64,000 nt of DNA from positions 992,001 to 1,056,000 of the forward strand of contig CP119313.1 of assembly GCA_029202485.1 (NCBI GenBank), in the 5' to 3' direction. A program made the translations under genes and the position numbers. The stretch is from Candidatus Pedobacter colombiensis (GTDB lineage Bacteria > Bacteroidota > Bacteroidia > Sphingobacteriales > Sphingobacteriaceae). The notes under the pieces are model-generated. The model made no database searches, had not been told where the DNA came from, and saw only the letters and a list, made by a program, of their open reading frames with translations. Positions 45,481 to 53,876 of the stretch are shown piece by piece (the stretch's first letter is position 1; every line of letters starts with the position of its first letter).

Positions 45481-47688
45481 TTAGGCATCAAAACGAGTAA
45501 CGCCCGTTACACCTTTCACTTCTAACAGATTTTTAATCAGGTTATCCAGGTGTTCTTTGTCATTTACAAAGATCATTATTGATCCATCAAAAATACCATT
45601 ATCTGTATCTACAGTTATAGAACGCATATTTACTTTAAAATCGTTTGATATAACTTTAGTGATGTTATTGATTAAACCAACATCATCAATACCGATAATA
45701 TGCAAACCGGTTAAGAAGGTCAGCTCTTTTTGTCTGTTCCATTTGGCTTTTACTATACGGTAACCATAATTGGCCATCAGCTGTGCAGCATTCGGGCAAT
45801 TGGTACGGTGTATTTTTATACCCTCATTAACAGTTACAAAACCAAAAACATCATCACCGGGAATGGGGTTACAGCAAGCTGCTAAAGTATAATCTATCTT
45901 TTGCAGATCCTCACCAATTAATAAAATGTCCGACTCAGGACCTTTTACCTTGTTCAATAAAGCATCAATTTGCTGATGGTCATTTCTTTCAGCGCCGCGG
46001 TTTTCTATTTCTTTTTCGCTGGCCAGGTAATCTTTTAAGTCCTTTAACTCGATTTTTCCCTTTGCTACAGCAATGAAAAGCTCCTGCGTAGAAGGCAATT
46101 TAAAGAAGTAACTTAGCTTATTTAAGTTGTCGGTATTGTAAGTAATCTTTAGCGACTTCATTTTGCGCTCCAGTGTTTCTTTACCTAACTCTGCTATTTT
46201 TCTCTTTTCCTCTTTTAATGAGGATTTAATTTTAGACTTGGCTTTGGCAGTAACTACAATGTTTAGCCAATCTTCCTTAGGGGATTGCTTGCTGGAAGTA
46301 ATGATCTCTACCTGATCCCCATTTTGTAATTTGTACGATAAAGGAACCAGCTTGTGGTTTACTTTAGCACCAATACATTTTGCACCTACATCCGTGTGGA
46401 TCTCAAAAGCAAAATCTAAAGCCGTTGCACCAAGTGGCAATTGAAGTAAAGCACCCTTAGGGGTAAAAATGAAGATCTCGTCCGAGAAAAGGTTCATTTT
46501 AAAGTCGTCCAGAAAATCTAAAGCATTGGCTTCAGGATTGTTCAGCATTTCCCTTACCTTCATGATCCACTGATCCAGGCCATTGTCATTGCTCGATTCT
46601 TTATATTTCCAGTGTGCCGCAAAACCTTTTTCAGCAATTTCATTCATCCGTTGTGTACGGATTTGTACCTCAACCCATTGTCCCTTAGGACCCATTACAG
46701 TAGTGTGTAATGATTCGTAGCCATTTCCTTTTGGCGACGACACCCAGTCGCGTAAGCGGTCGGGGTTAGGACGATAAAGATCAGTTACGATGGAATAGGC
46801 TTTCCAGCAGTCGGCCTTTTCATTTTCGGGTGGACTATCCAGAATAATCCTGATCGCAAAAAGATCATATACTTCGTCAAATGGAATGTTTTTACTTTTC
46901 ATCTTGTTCCATATGGAATGTATGGATTTTGGACGACCATAAATATCAGCTGTCAGTCCTTGCTCGGCAAGAATCTCGTTTATTGGTTCCACAAACCTTT
47001 TGATAAACAGCGTTCTTTCCGCTTTTTTCTCATTTAATTGCGTGGCAATGTATTTATAAGTATCAGGTTCCAGATATTTCATGGAAAGATCTTCCAACTC
47101 CGACTTAATGGCATATAAACCAAGTCGATGGGCAAGGGGTGCGTACAGATAAATGGTTTCTGAGGCGATCTTGAGTTGTTTTTGCCTTGGCATAAAATCC
47201 ATGGTACGCATGTTATGCAGGCGGTCGGCCAGTTTGATCAGGATCACCCTTACATCATCAGCAAGCGTAAGCAGCATTTTTCTGAAGTTCTCTGCCTGCA
47301 GGGAACTGTTGTAATCAAAGACACCGGATATTTTAGTCAGTCCATCAATAATCTTAGCGGTTTTTTTACCAAACTCACGTTCAATATCTTCTAAAGTAAT
47401 GTCAGTATCCTCTACCACATCGTGCAATAGTGCACAAACGATCGAAGTTGTTCCCAGTCCAATTTCTTCGGCTGCAATTTGTGCTACGGCTATTGGATGG
47501 TAGATATAAGGTTCTCCTGATTTCCTCCGCATGTTTTTATGGCTTTCCAGGGCCATATCAAAAGCCTTTCTAATCTCCTTCTTGTCACCACGCTGCATGG
47601 TTGGTTTACAGGCACGCAAAAGGGCACGGTATCTTTTCAGTATCTCCTGTTTCTCCGCTTCTAAATCTATCACTAATGCGTTTTTCAT
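45481..47688 (-). CDS. relA: bifunctional (p)ppGpp synthetase/hydrolase
   Basis: This long RSH enzyme controls the stringent response. The order is: an HD hydrolase domain (YIYHPIAVAQIAAEEIG; LLHDVVEDT; LADRLHNMRT), a RelA synthetase domain (YGRPKSIHSIWNKM; FDEVYDLFAIRIIL; SLHTTV), TGS (IFIFTPKGALLQLPLGATALDF within EIF-to-DFA), a helical region with paired Cys (AACCNPIPGDDV), and a C-terminal ACT domain. The intact HD motif suggests both synthesis and hydrolysis, as expected of a Rel/SpoT enzyme. I start at the ATG at 47688 (MKNALVIDLEAEKQEI); 47733 is possible. Confidence 0.93.
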   Translation of the reverse strand: MKNALVIDLEAEKQEILKRYRALLRACKPTMQRGDKKEIRKAFDMALESHKNMRRKSGEPYIYHPIAVAQIAAEEIGLGTTSIVCALLHDVVEDTDITLEDIEREFGKKTAKIIDGLTKISGVFDYNSSLQAENFRKMLLTLADDVRVILIKLADRLHNMRTMDFMPRQKQLKIASETIYLYAPLAHRLGLYAIKSELEDLSMKYLEPDTYKYIATQLNEKKAERTLFIKRFVEPINEILAEQGLTADIYGRPKSIHSIWNKMKSKNIPFDEVYDLFAIRIILDSPPENEKADCWKAYSIVTDLYRPNPDRLRDWVSSPKGNGYESLHTTVMGPKGQWVEVQIRTQRMNEIAEKGFAAHWKYKESSNDNGLDQWIMKVREMLNNPEANALDFLDDFKMNLFSDEIFIFTPKGALLQLPLGATALDFAFEIHTDVGAKCIGAKVNHKLVPLSYKLQNGDQVEIITSSKQSPKEDWLNIVVTAKAKSKIKSSLKEEKRKIAELGKETLERKMKSLKITYNTDNLNKLSYFFKLPSTQELFIAVAKGKIELKDLKDYLASEKEIENRGAERNDHQQIDALLNKVKGPESDILLIGEDLQKIDYTLAACCNPIPGDDVFGFVTVNEGIKIHRTNCPNAAQLMANYGYRIVKAKWNRQKELTFLTGLHIIGIDDVGLINNITKVISNDFKVNMRSITVDTDNGIFDGSIMIFVNDKEHLDNLIKNLLEVKGVTGVTRFDA

Positions 47689-47911
47689 TCGTTTTGTATT
47701 TGTTTTTTTACTTCTAATGAAGCCATCAGACATAATGGTTTCATTATATTTTCGTTATCCCTTTAATATACAATAATTCTACCAAATAAATGTTTGTCAT
47801 GTATTGACAATTATGAATGGTTCTTTTGTATTATTTACGTAAAAAATACACCTATTTATGCTGAAATGGGTATATTAGATTAGTAATGAAACAAAAATAT
47901 AAAATTAGGCT

Positions 47912-47919
47912 TAACTTTG
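47912..47919 (+). promoter_or_regulatory. -7 promoter box of the DUF4294 gene
   Basis: TAACTTTG fits TAnnTTTG and ends 16 nt before the ATG at 47936, implying a leader of about 10 nt. No TTG is found 17-23 nt further upstream. The remaining DNA in 47734-47911 is AT-rich with no evident feature. Confidence 0.45.
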
Positions 47920-47935
47920 AAGTAGTTATAAATTT

Positions 47936-48553
47936 ATGAATTTTTATAGGTTGTTTATTCCTTTAATTGTCATGATTACAGGCGCTTCCGCCAAAGCGCA
48001 GGTGAGTTCTACGCCTGTAAAAATGCCGGTAATGGGAAAAAATGATACAATAAGGGTAGCTTCAACGAATGTAGATGGAGAAATGATTCCATGGATACCA
48101 TTAAATGAAGTAGTGATCTATGGGATGAGGATCTTCAAATCTCAGGCGGATCAGACAGCTTATAACAGATTACGATATAATGTAATGAAAGTGATGCCCT
48201 ATGCTTTATTTGCTAAAAGAAGATATGAGCAACTAGAGCGTGACCTTGCCGTAACCGGCGACAAAAGGGAGCAAAAAAAATTGGTTAAACAATGTGATAA
48301 AGAGATAAAGGAGATGTTTAATAGAGAGATCAAAGAACTAACCATTACTCAGGGACAAATTTTAACCAAATTAATAGACCGTGAGTTGGGACGAACTACT
48401 TACGATATTATCAAAGAAACAAAGGGTGGTGTTACTGCCTTTGTCTACCAGTCTGTAGCAAGAGTAGTAGGCCATAATCTGAAAAGTACATATAGCCCTC
48501 AGGACGATAGAGACATTGAGTCTATTATTGTTTCATCCGGGTTTTATCAATAG
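47936..48553 (+). CDS. DUF4294 exported protein
   Basis: The 205-residue protein has a signal peptide (about 1-21, ASAKAQ end). The core matches the DUF4294 family of Bacteroidota: IPWIPLNEVVIYG, a helical basic segment with many Arg/Lys pairs (about 85-150), and KLIDRELGRTTYDIIKE near the end. The function is unknown. The gene ends 4 bp before the glutathione peroxidase start, so the two are co-transcribed, and bshB1 follows. Confidence 0.8.
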   Translation: MNFYRLFIPLIVMITGASAKAQVSSTPVKMPVMGKNDTIRVASTNVDGEMIPWIPLNEVVIYGMRIFKSQADQTAYNRLRYNVMKVMPYALFAKRRYEQLERDLAVTGDKREQKKLVKQCDKEIKEMFNREIKELTITQGQILTKLIDRELGRTTYDIIKETKGGVTAFVYQSVARVVGHNLKSTYSPQDDRDIESIIVSSGFYQ

Positions 48554-48557
48554 AACT

Positions 48558-49034
48558 ATGTCTAATCAATCTAAAAGTGTACACCAATTTAAGGTGAAGC
48601 TCATTAATGGGACTGAAAAGAAGCTTTCCGACTATAAAAACAAAGTATTGCTTATCGTTAATATTGCATCCGGCTGCGGTTTTGCCCCTCAATTAAAGGA
48701 ACTGCAGCAGCTTAGGGATGAATTTGGCCCAGAACATTTTGAAGTTCTAGGCTTTCCATCAAATGATTTTGGGAGACAGGAACCTTTAGAAGGCGAAGCC
48801 ATTAACACTTTTTGTGAAGTAAACTTTGGTGTGCAGTTCCCTGTATTTGAGAAAATCATGGTGCGTGGTGAACATGCACACCCATTATTTAAATTTCTTA
48901 CACAAACTTCCACACCAAGGTGGAATTTTCATAAATACCTCATTAATAAAGATGGGGAAGTAGTCGATTACTTTTTCCCATTTACAAAGCCGGTTTCCTC
49001 TAAAGTAAAGAAGAAAATACAGCGGTTACTTTAA
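48558..49034 (+). CDS. glutathione peroxidase-family protein
   Basis: The 158-residue thioredoxin-fold peroxidase has the catalytic Cys at 40 in NIASGCGFAPQ, then LGFPSNDFGRQEP and PRWNFHKYLINKDG, matching the GPx family; the usual Gln and Trp of the active site lie in FGRQEP and RWNF. Non-selenium bacterial homologues are usually reduced by thioredoxin. I start at the ATG at 48558, just past the DUF4294 stop codon; the frame is open from 48516. It is followed 12 bp later by bshB1, giving an oxidative-stress or thiol-linked unit. Confidence 0.9.
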   Translation: MSNQSKSVHQFKVKLINGTEKKLSDYKNKVLLIVNIASGCGFAPQLKELQQLRDEFGPEHFEVLGFPSNDFGRQEPLEGEAINTFCEVNFGVQFPVFEKIMVRGEHAHPLFKFLTQTSTPRWNFHKYLINKDGEVVDYFFPFTKPVSSKVKKKIQRLL

Positions 49035-49046
49035 TTTTTTTATAGT

Positions 49047-49763
49047 ATGAAGTTAGATATATTGGTCCTTGCCGTCCATCCGGACGATGCAGAGCTGGGA
49101 TGCTCTGGAACTATTTTAAAGCATATCGCATTAGGAAAGAAAGTTGGAATTATTGATCTTACAAGAGGGGAGTTAGGAACCCGTGGATCTGCTGAAATGC
49201 GTGACCAGGAGGCAGCCGATTCGGCGGTGATTATGGGATTACATGCACGTGAAAACATGAGGTTTAGAGATGGTTTCTTTGAAAATAATGAAGCTCATCA
49301 GCTGGAGGTGGTTAAAATGATCCGCAAATACCAGCCGGAGATTGTGTTAACTAATGCGCTACACGATAGACATCCTGATCATGGTCGGGCTTCAGATTTA
49401 GCCAATGATGCCTGTTTTTTATCAGGGCTGTCTAAAATAAGCACACAACTTGATGGTGTAGCACAACATGCATGGCGACCAAAATTGATATTCCAGTATA
49501 TTCAGGACCGCTACATCAAACCTGATGTAATTATTGACATTACACCCTATTTTGAAACTAAAATAGCCGCTATCAAAGCATTTAAAACACAGTTTTTCAA
49601 TCCTGAACTGGATGAACCTGATACTTATATTTCTTCGCCGGAATTTTTTGAAAGTGTTATTGGCCGCGCCCGGGAATTTGGTAAAGCTGTTGGTGCTACC
49701 TATGGAGAAGGCTTTACTTCCCGTAAATTATTGGGGGTAGATAACCTGTTTAACTTAAGGTAG
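49047..49763 (+). CDS. bshB1: bacillithiol biosynthesis deacetylase
   Basis: The 238-residue LmbE-like zinc enzyme removes the acetyl group from GlcNAc-malate in bacillithiol synthesis. Zinc and catalytic motifs are AVHPDDAELG (9-18), LTRGELGTRG and the downstream DRHPDHGRAS. The closeness to BshB1 rather than generic PIG-L proteins comes from RGELGTRGSAEMRDQEA and RFRDGFFE. It stands last in the DUF4294-GPx unit and its 3' end overlaps the convergent gene by 9 bp. bshA and bshC are not in the window. Confidence 0.92.
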   Translation: MKLDILVLAVHPDDAELGCSGTILKHIALGKKVGIIDLTRGELGTRGSAEMRDQEAADSAVIMGLHARENMRFRDGFFENNEAHQLEVVKMIRKYQPEIVLTNALHDRHPDHGRASDLANDACFLSGLSKISTQLDGVAQHAWRPKLIFQYIQDRYIKPDVIIDITPYFETKIAAIKAFKTQFFNPELDEPDTYISSPEFFESVIGRAREFGKAVGATYGEGFTSRKLLGVDNLFNLR

Positions 49764-50168
49764 TTTTTTAAAAGGATACTTTTTTATACTGGTATTGCCC
49801 ATTGCGGTCTTTTCGTAAAGTGCAATACAATATGGATTGTACTGCGGATCAAAGTTGATTTTTCCTGCATAAAGCTTGTCTGGTACCTCAGTGCCTATTA
49901 AAAAGAAATATACTTTGGTATTTCCTCCTTTATGATGCGGCATGAAATTACCATATGTCTCTAGCTCGGTAGCCGCTGTATCTTTTACGGTCACCGAAAA
50001 TACATGTTGAATAGGACCCGTATTATTGTCATTACGGTAATGCGCAACTTCTTTAAAGCCACCTTTCAAATCGTTAACCCCAGGTTGCAAGAATGTGCCC
50101 TTAACCATCCATACGATTAAGGCAATAACCAGTATGGATAGTAAAGTGTTTAATTTTATATTGCCCAT
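49755..50168 (-). CDS. small membrane-anchored protein of unknown function
   Basis: The 137-residue protein has one N-terminal membrane helix (about 8-26, LLSILVIALIVWMVKGTFL) and an extracytoplasmic domain of about 110 residues rich in beta-type sequence (HVFSVTVKDTAATELETYG; KVYFFLIG; NPYCIALYEKTAMGN). I recognise no family. Its ATG overlaps the stop codon of the lysine aminotransferase gene by one base (TAATG), indicating coupled translation, and its 3' end overlaps bshB1 from the other strand. Confidence 0.7.
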   Translation of the reverse strand: MGNIKLNTLLSILVIALIVWMVKGTFLQPGVNDLKGGFKEVAHYRNDNNTGPIQHVFSVTVKDTAATELETYGNFMPHHKGGNTKVYFFLIGTEVPDKLYAGKINFDPQYNPYCIALYEKTAMGNTSIKKYPFKKLP

Positions 50169-51499
50169 TATAAAGTCGGTAATATACGGTCCATAATGGC
50201 TAAGCCCTCATCAATATGTTTTTTCTCGATACACAGTGCGGGTCTGAAACGAATAGTTTGATTGCCACATCCCAAAAACATCACGTCGTGCTGCATTCCT
50301 TTTTGTATAAAGGCATCGCGGGTAGCTTTATCTGCAAAATCAAAAGCACAAAGCAGGCCCCGACCGCGAACATTACTCATAATACTATATTTGGCGGCTA
50401 ATTGTTGCAAACCTATTTTTAAATAATCGCCAACAATTCTTGCATTTTCACATAGGTTATCTTCGGCAACAATATCCAGAATCTGAGAAGATCTAACCAT
50501 ATCAACCAAATTACCGCCCCATGTAGAGTTGATGCGGGAAGGAACGTTAAATACGTTATGTTCAATCTGATCTACTTTATGTCCTACCAATATCCCACAA
50601 ACCTGCATTTTCTTGCCAAATGCAAGAATGTCCGGGCGAGCCTTCTCGCTAAAGTGCTGATGGCACCAGAACTTTCCGGTTAGTCCCACACCTGTTTGCA
50701 CCTCATCATAAATAAGAAAAGCATCATGCTCATCCGCAAGTGCCTTTAGCTGGATTAAAAACTCCTCACGCAGGTGATTGTCACCCCCCTCAGATTGTAT
50801 GGGTTCAATTATAATTGCACAGATATCATCTTTATTTTCCGCAAAAGCCTGTTTGATCTGGGCAATAGAAATGGCTTCAGTTTCGATGGCTACTTTTAAA
50901 TTCTCATCCTGTAAAGGGAATTTAACCACAGGTACAGAAACCCTTGGCCAATCGAACTTAGCAAACCACTTGGTTTTATCGGGAAGGGTATTGGTTAAAC
51001 TTAAGGTATAGCCCGTGCGACCATGAAAGGCTTTTTCAAAATGTAATACTTTAAAACCTCTTTCTTCTTTATATCCTTTGGCAAAATTTTTCTGTACTTT
51101 CCAGTCCATTGCTACTTTTATAGCGTTTTCGACTGCTAGTCCGCCACCTGCAATGAAAAAGGCATGAGGCAGATAATCTGGTATACCATGTTTGGAAAAG
51201 GTATCAACAAATTGCGCATACTGTTGAGTGTATACATCAGAGTTAGATGGGTTGGCTAAAGCAGCCTGTAAAAGGTTCTTTTTGAAACCTTCATCATTAA
51301 TCATTTTAGGATGATTATAACCCAAAGGAACTGAAGCAAAACATGTGAAAAAGTCGAGTAGGGTACGTTTGTTTTTAGAGTCGTAAATATAAGCACCTTG
51401 ACTTTGTTCCATATCGTAGGTTAAATCAAACCCATCAGCCAAAATGTGTTTACTTAGAATTTCATTTACCTTGTCAGGAGCTACAGTTAGTTGATACAT
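50168..51499 (-). CDS. lat: L-lysine 6-aminotransferase
   Basis: The 443-residue PLP enzyme moves the epsilon-amino group of lysine to 2-oxoglutarate, giving aminoadipate semialdehyde. The class III aminotransferase core has the Asp and Gln region YDEVQTGVGLTGKFW, the PLP Lys in LAFGKKMQVCG, and the Lat-type start GFDLTYDMEQSQGAYIYD and CFASVPLGYNHPKM. The length fits. The next enzyme of lysine degradation, a semialdehyde dehydrogenase, is not adjacent. A strong promoter lies upstream. Confidence 0.9.
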   Translation of the reverse strand: MYQLTVAPDKVNEILSKHILADGFDLTYDMEQSQGAYIYDSKNKRTLLDFFTCFASVPLGYNHPKMINDEGFKKNLLQAALANPSNSDVYTQQYAQFVDTFSKHGIPDYLPHAFFIAGGGLAVENAIKVAMDWKVQKNFAKGYKEERGFKVLHFEKAFHGRTGYTLSLTNTLPDKTKWFAKFDWPRVSVPVVKFPLQDENLKVAIETEAISIAQIKQAFAENKDDICAIIIEPIQSEGGDNHLREEFLIQLKALADEHDAFLIYDEVQTGVGLTGKFWCHQHFSEKARPDILAFGKKMQVCGILVGHKVDQIEHNVFNVPSRINSTWGGNLVDMVRSSQILDIVAEDNLCENARIVGDYLKIGLQQLAAKYSIMSNVRGRGLLCAFDFADKATRDAFIQKGMQHDVMFLGCGNQTIRFRPALCIEKKHIDEGLAIMDRILPTL

Positions 51500-51521
51500 A
51501 GTATTTGGTTTTGGTATATTC

Positions 51522-51552
51522 CAAATGTAACGAAAACCGCCAAATTAACAAA
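51522..51552 (-). promoter_or_regulatory. lat promoter
   Basis: On the minus strand TTTG (51552-51549) is followed after 19 nt by TACATTTG (51529-51522), matching both promoter elements at ideal spacing. The start site would be near 51515, about 16 nt before the ATG. Confidence 0.75.
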
Positions 51553-51782
51553 TACAGGCACTATTTCAAGGGTTTATGCAAAATCTTGGTTTAAACAGTT
51601 TAAAGTATGATTTTGTAATAAAATTGGTTTTGGTCTAACAAATGTGGATTAATTTTTTTACGAAATTTTGTCTTCTTCCACTCCTGAAACCGGAAAAATA
51701 CAGGGATAATTGGATATTCTATCTGATAGATGTTAGGTTTCATGTATTACTTATTTTTTAGAACCATTCTTCAGTTCGGTCT
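51553..51782. other. intergenic DNA without recognised features
   Basis: No gene, RNA or strong repeat was found here. The stretch is AT-rich and lies between the lat promoter and a decayed gene. Confidence 0.5.
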
Positions 51783-52054
51783 TAATTGCCTTTCCATATC
51801 TTAAAAGTGATGATCAAATAAACCAGCGTAATGACTGCCAAATAATAAGAAAAGCCCAGTCCCTATAGAGCGGATAATTCGCCAGGGGTAATTGATTTGA
51901 TTTTTTGGGGGAGGTGCGGGAATATGCTCTGCAAGAGATAAACCCTCGATCTGTATGCCCGGTTCGGCAGATAACAAACCCAGGATGGGTGCCCTGTTGT
52001 TATCTGCATAGCTACATTGAATAACGGATTAAAATTATGCAGTTTGTCTACCAT
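51783..52054 (-). pseudogene. remnant of a small membrane-protein gene
   Basis: The coding signal switches frame. From the ATG at 52054 the first about 17 codons (MVDKLHNFNPLFNVAMQ) look coding, then that frame turns low quality and meets TAG at 51863-51865. The next frame, open from 52028 to a stop at 51801-51803, carries plausible sequence (ADNNRAPILGLLSAEPG; NYPWRIIRSIGTGLFLLFG). The first frame resumes after the TAG with a hydrophobic tail (VITLVYLIITFKIWKGN) ending in TAA at 51783-51785. The composite of about 90 residues would be a tail-anchored protein with two compensating shifts. I do not know the family. Confidence 0.45.
51967..52007. repeat. hairpin-forming inverted repeat
   Basis: GCAGATAACAA (51967-51977) pairs perfectly with TTGTTATCTGC (51997-52007), enclosing a second small stem ACCC/GGGT (51978-51981 with 87-90). 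It lies inside the decayed gene region, exactly where the reading frame seems to shift. Confidence 0.6.
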
Positions 52055-52237
52055 AATTGGCGGTCTGTCTACAATGCTTTATACCTTATTGCGTGTTTGG
52101 CAAATTTGCAGATATTAATAATATATGCAATGAAAAAACAATTGGTTCATGTATGCCCTTTCAAGAATAATTACCATATGAATTAATGGTTAATATCCCC
52201 ATATAATGTTTCCCGTCTTAAAATCCGATTTGTCATT
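52055..52237. other. intergenic region upstream of the esterase
   Basis: The stretch of about 180 bp is AT-rich and should hold the promoter of the plus-strand esterase gene, but no TAnnTTTG match was found. Nothing else was recognised. Confidence 0.4.
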
Positions 52238-53707
52238 ATGAAATATATATTGAAGTTATGCCTCCTGTTTTCTCTCTTCACACTTAGAATACAGGCACAG
52301 AATAAAATTCTGGTTAAACTTGCGGAAGATTTAAAAGGCCCTTATACAGGTCGATTAATGGTTTATACACAGGCTGATACCAGCAAACCATTTGGACAGG
52401 TACAGGAAGATACCCCAGCTTTTGCCATTACAGTTAAGAATTGGAAAGCAGGCGAAACCCAGACTTTAGACCATGCGTCTTTTTCCTATTTAAAACCATT
52501 GGATTCTTTGAAAAGGGGTTTTTATAAACTGGTAGCTATACTGGATACCAATACTAAGGAGCGGGGAAATAATGCACCTGGCAATTTATATACCAGAACG
52601 GAAGTGGTAGCTATGTTTGATTATGGCGTGACGGCTTTGCCCACGTTAACCTTGTCTAACGTTTTTCCTGAAAGAATATTTAAACAAAGTGATTTAGTTA
52701 AAGAAGTGGTTTTAAAATCTGATCTATTAACAAAATTTAGGGGTGAACCTATTTTTATGAAAGCTGGTGTGGTTTTACCTCCTTCTTACCAAAGCAACTC
52801 TGATAAAAAATATCCTGTAGTTTATGTCATACCCGGTTGGGGAGGTACACATCACAATGTCTATAACAAAGGACAGCAAAATGCGTATGGTATAGGCAAG
52901 GGTGAAGAAAAAATATATGTCTTTCTAAATCCTGAAACACAAACACCTTATGGTTTACATGCATTTGTTGATTCGAGGGTGAACGGTCCCTGGGGAACAG
53001 CTTTGGTTACAGAGCTTATTCCTTATCTCGAAAACCAATTCAGTATAAGTAAATTAACTAAGCATCGTTTAATCACCGGGCAGAGTTCGGGCGGTTATGG
53101 GGCCATCTGGCTCGCCCTGCACTTTCCTGATAAATTTGGCGGTTGCTGGGCAACTTCACCGGACCCTGTAGATTTCAGCAGCTTTACCGGCATTGATATC
53201 TATAAAGACGACAACTATTTTTATACCCCTCAAAAAAATGAAAGAGGGATTTTCATCATCAACGGTAAAGCTACCTCTACCTTAAAAAAGATGTCCCTAA
53301 AAGAACAGCTGGAAGGAGATGGTGGACAAACACAGTCTTTTGAAGCCGAATTTGGTGTGCCGGGAAAAGACAAGAGACCACAACCACTTTTTAACCCCCT
53401 AACAGGCAAGATCAATAAAGCAGTTGCCAATTCGTGGAAGCCCTATGATTTGGCGCTTTATGTTCAGCAAAACTGGCATGAAATTAAAAAAGATGCTGGC
53501 AACAAAATCAGGATCTATGCCGGAGAAAATGACAATTTTCTTTTGCAAAATTCCGTAATGGCGTTCCGTGATAAAATAAAGCTTGTTAATGCCCATATCC
53601 ACATTGAAATTGTGAAGGGGGCCAATCATTTTAATACAAGGTTAATTGTCGCTGATACCATACAAAAGGAAATGGATGCAGCAATTACCAGGCATTGTTC
53701 AAATTAA
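52238..53707 (+). CDS. exported esterase, alpha/beta-hydrolase
   Basis: The 489-residue protein has a signal peptide (about 1-20) and a hydrolase fold of the Esterase D/enterochelin-esterase type in its C-terminal two thirds. The nucleophile Ser is in TGQSSGGYGAIWLALHFPDKF, after the core strands KYPVVYVIPGWGGTHHN. A late His in GANHFNTR and an acidic residue in AGENDNF could complete the triad. The first 150 residues form a separate beta-type domain. It is monocistronic with no carbohydrate-utilisation neighbours; the substrate is unknown. Confidence 0.82.
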   Translation: MKYILKLCLLFSLFTLRIQAQNKILVKLAEDLKGPYTGRLMVYTQADTSKPFGQVQEDTPAFAITVKNWKAGETQTLDHASFSYLKPLDSLKRGFYKLVAILDTNTKERGNNAPGNLYTRTEVVAMFDYGVTALPTLTLSNVFPERIFKQSDLVKEVVLKSDLLTKFRGEPIFMKAGVVLPPSYQSNSDKKYPVVYVIPGWGGTHHNVYNKGQQNAYGIGKGEEKIYVFLNPETQTPYGLHAFVDSRVNGPWGTALVTELIPYLENQFSISKLTKHRLITGQSSGGYGAIWLALHFPDKFGGCWATSPDPVDFSSFTGIDIYKDDNYFYTPQKNERGIFIINGKATSTLKKMSLKEQLEGDGGQTQSFEAEFGVPGKDKRPQPLFNPLTGKINKAVANSWKPYDLALYVQQNWHEIKKDAGNKIRIYAGENDNFLLQNSVMAFRDKIKLVNAHIHIEIVKGANHFNTRLIVADTIQKEMDAAITRHCSN

Positions 53708-53804
53708 GTTCAAGGATGGCCACAAACATATCTTCATCATCATAAGTGGTAAAACAATGGGCATTCTTATAAAGGAGAATAGATCTCACTTCTACATCAG
53801 GCAT
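53685..53804 (-). CDS. possible short coding stretch (39 codons)
   Basis: From an ATG at 53804 the frame reads MPDVEVRSILLYKNAHCF and TTYDDEDMFVAILELNLNN before a TAA; it is open about six codons further upstream to a TGA. Composition looks protein-like, but the plus strand is also open here and no ribosome-binding site is clear. It could be a small gene, the 3' remnant of one, or chance. It overlaps the last 23 bp of the esterase gene. Confidence 0.25.
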   Translation of the reverse strand: MPDVEVRSILLYKNAHCFTTYDDEDMFVAILELNLNNAW

Positions 53805-53876
53805 AACCCAGAAAGCATATTTTCAATTTGCTTCATAAATACATAGTCTTTGATTATTAAATTTAACCACAATAAG

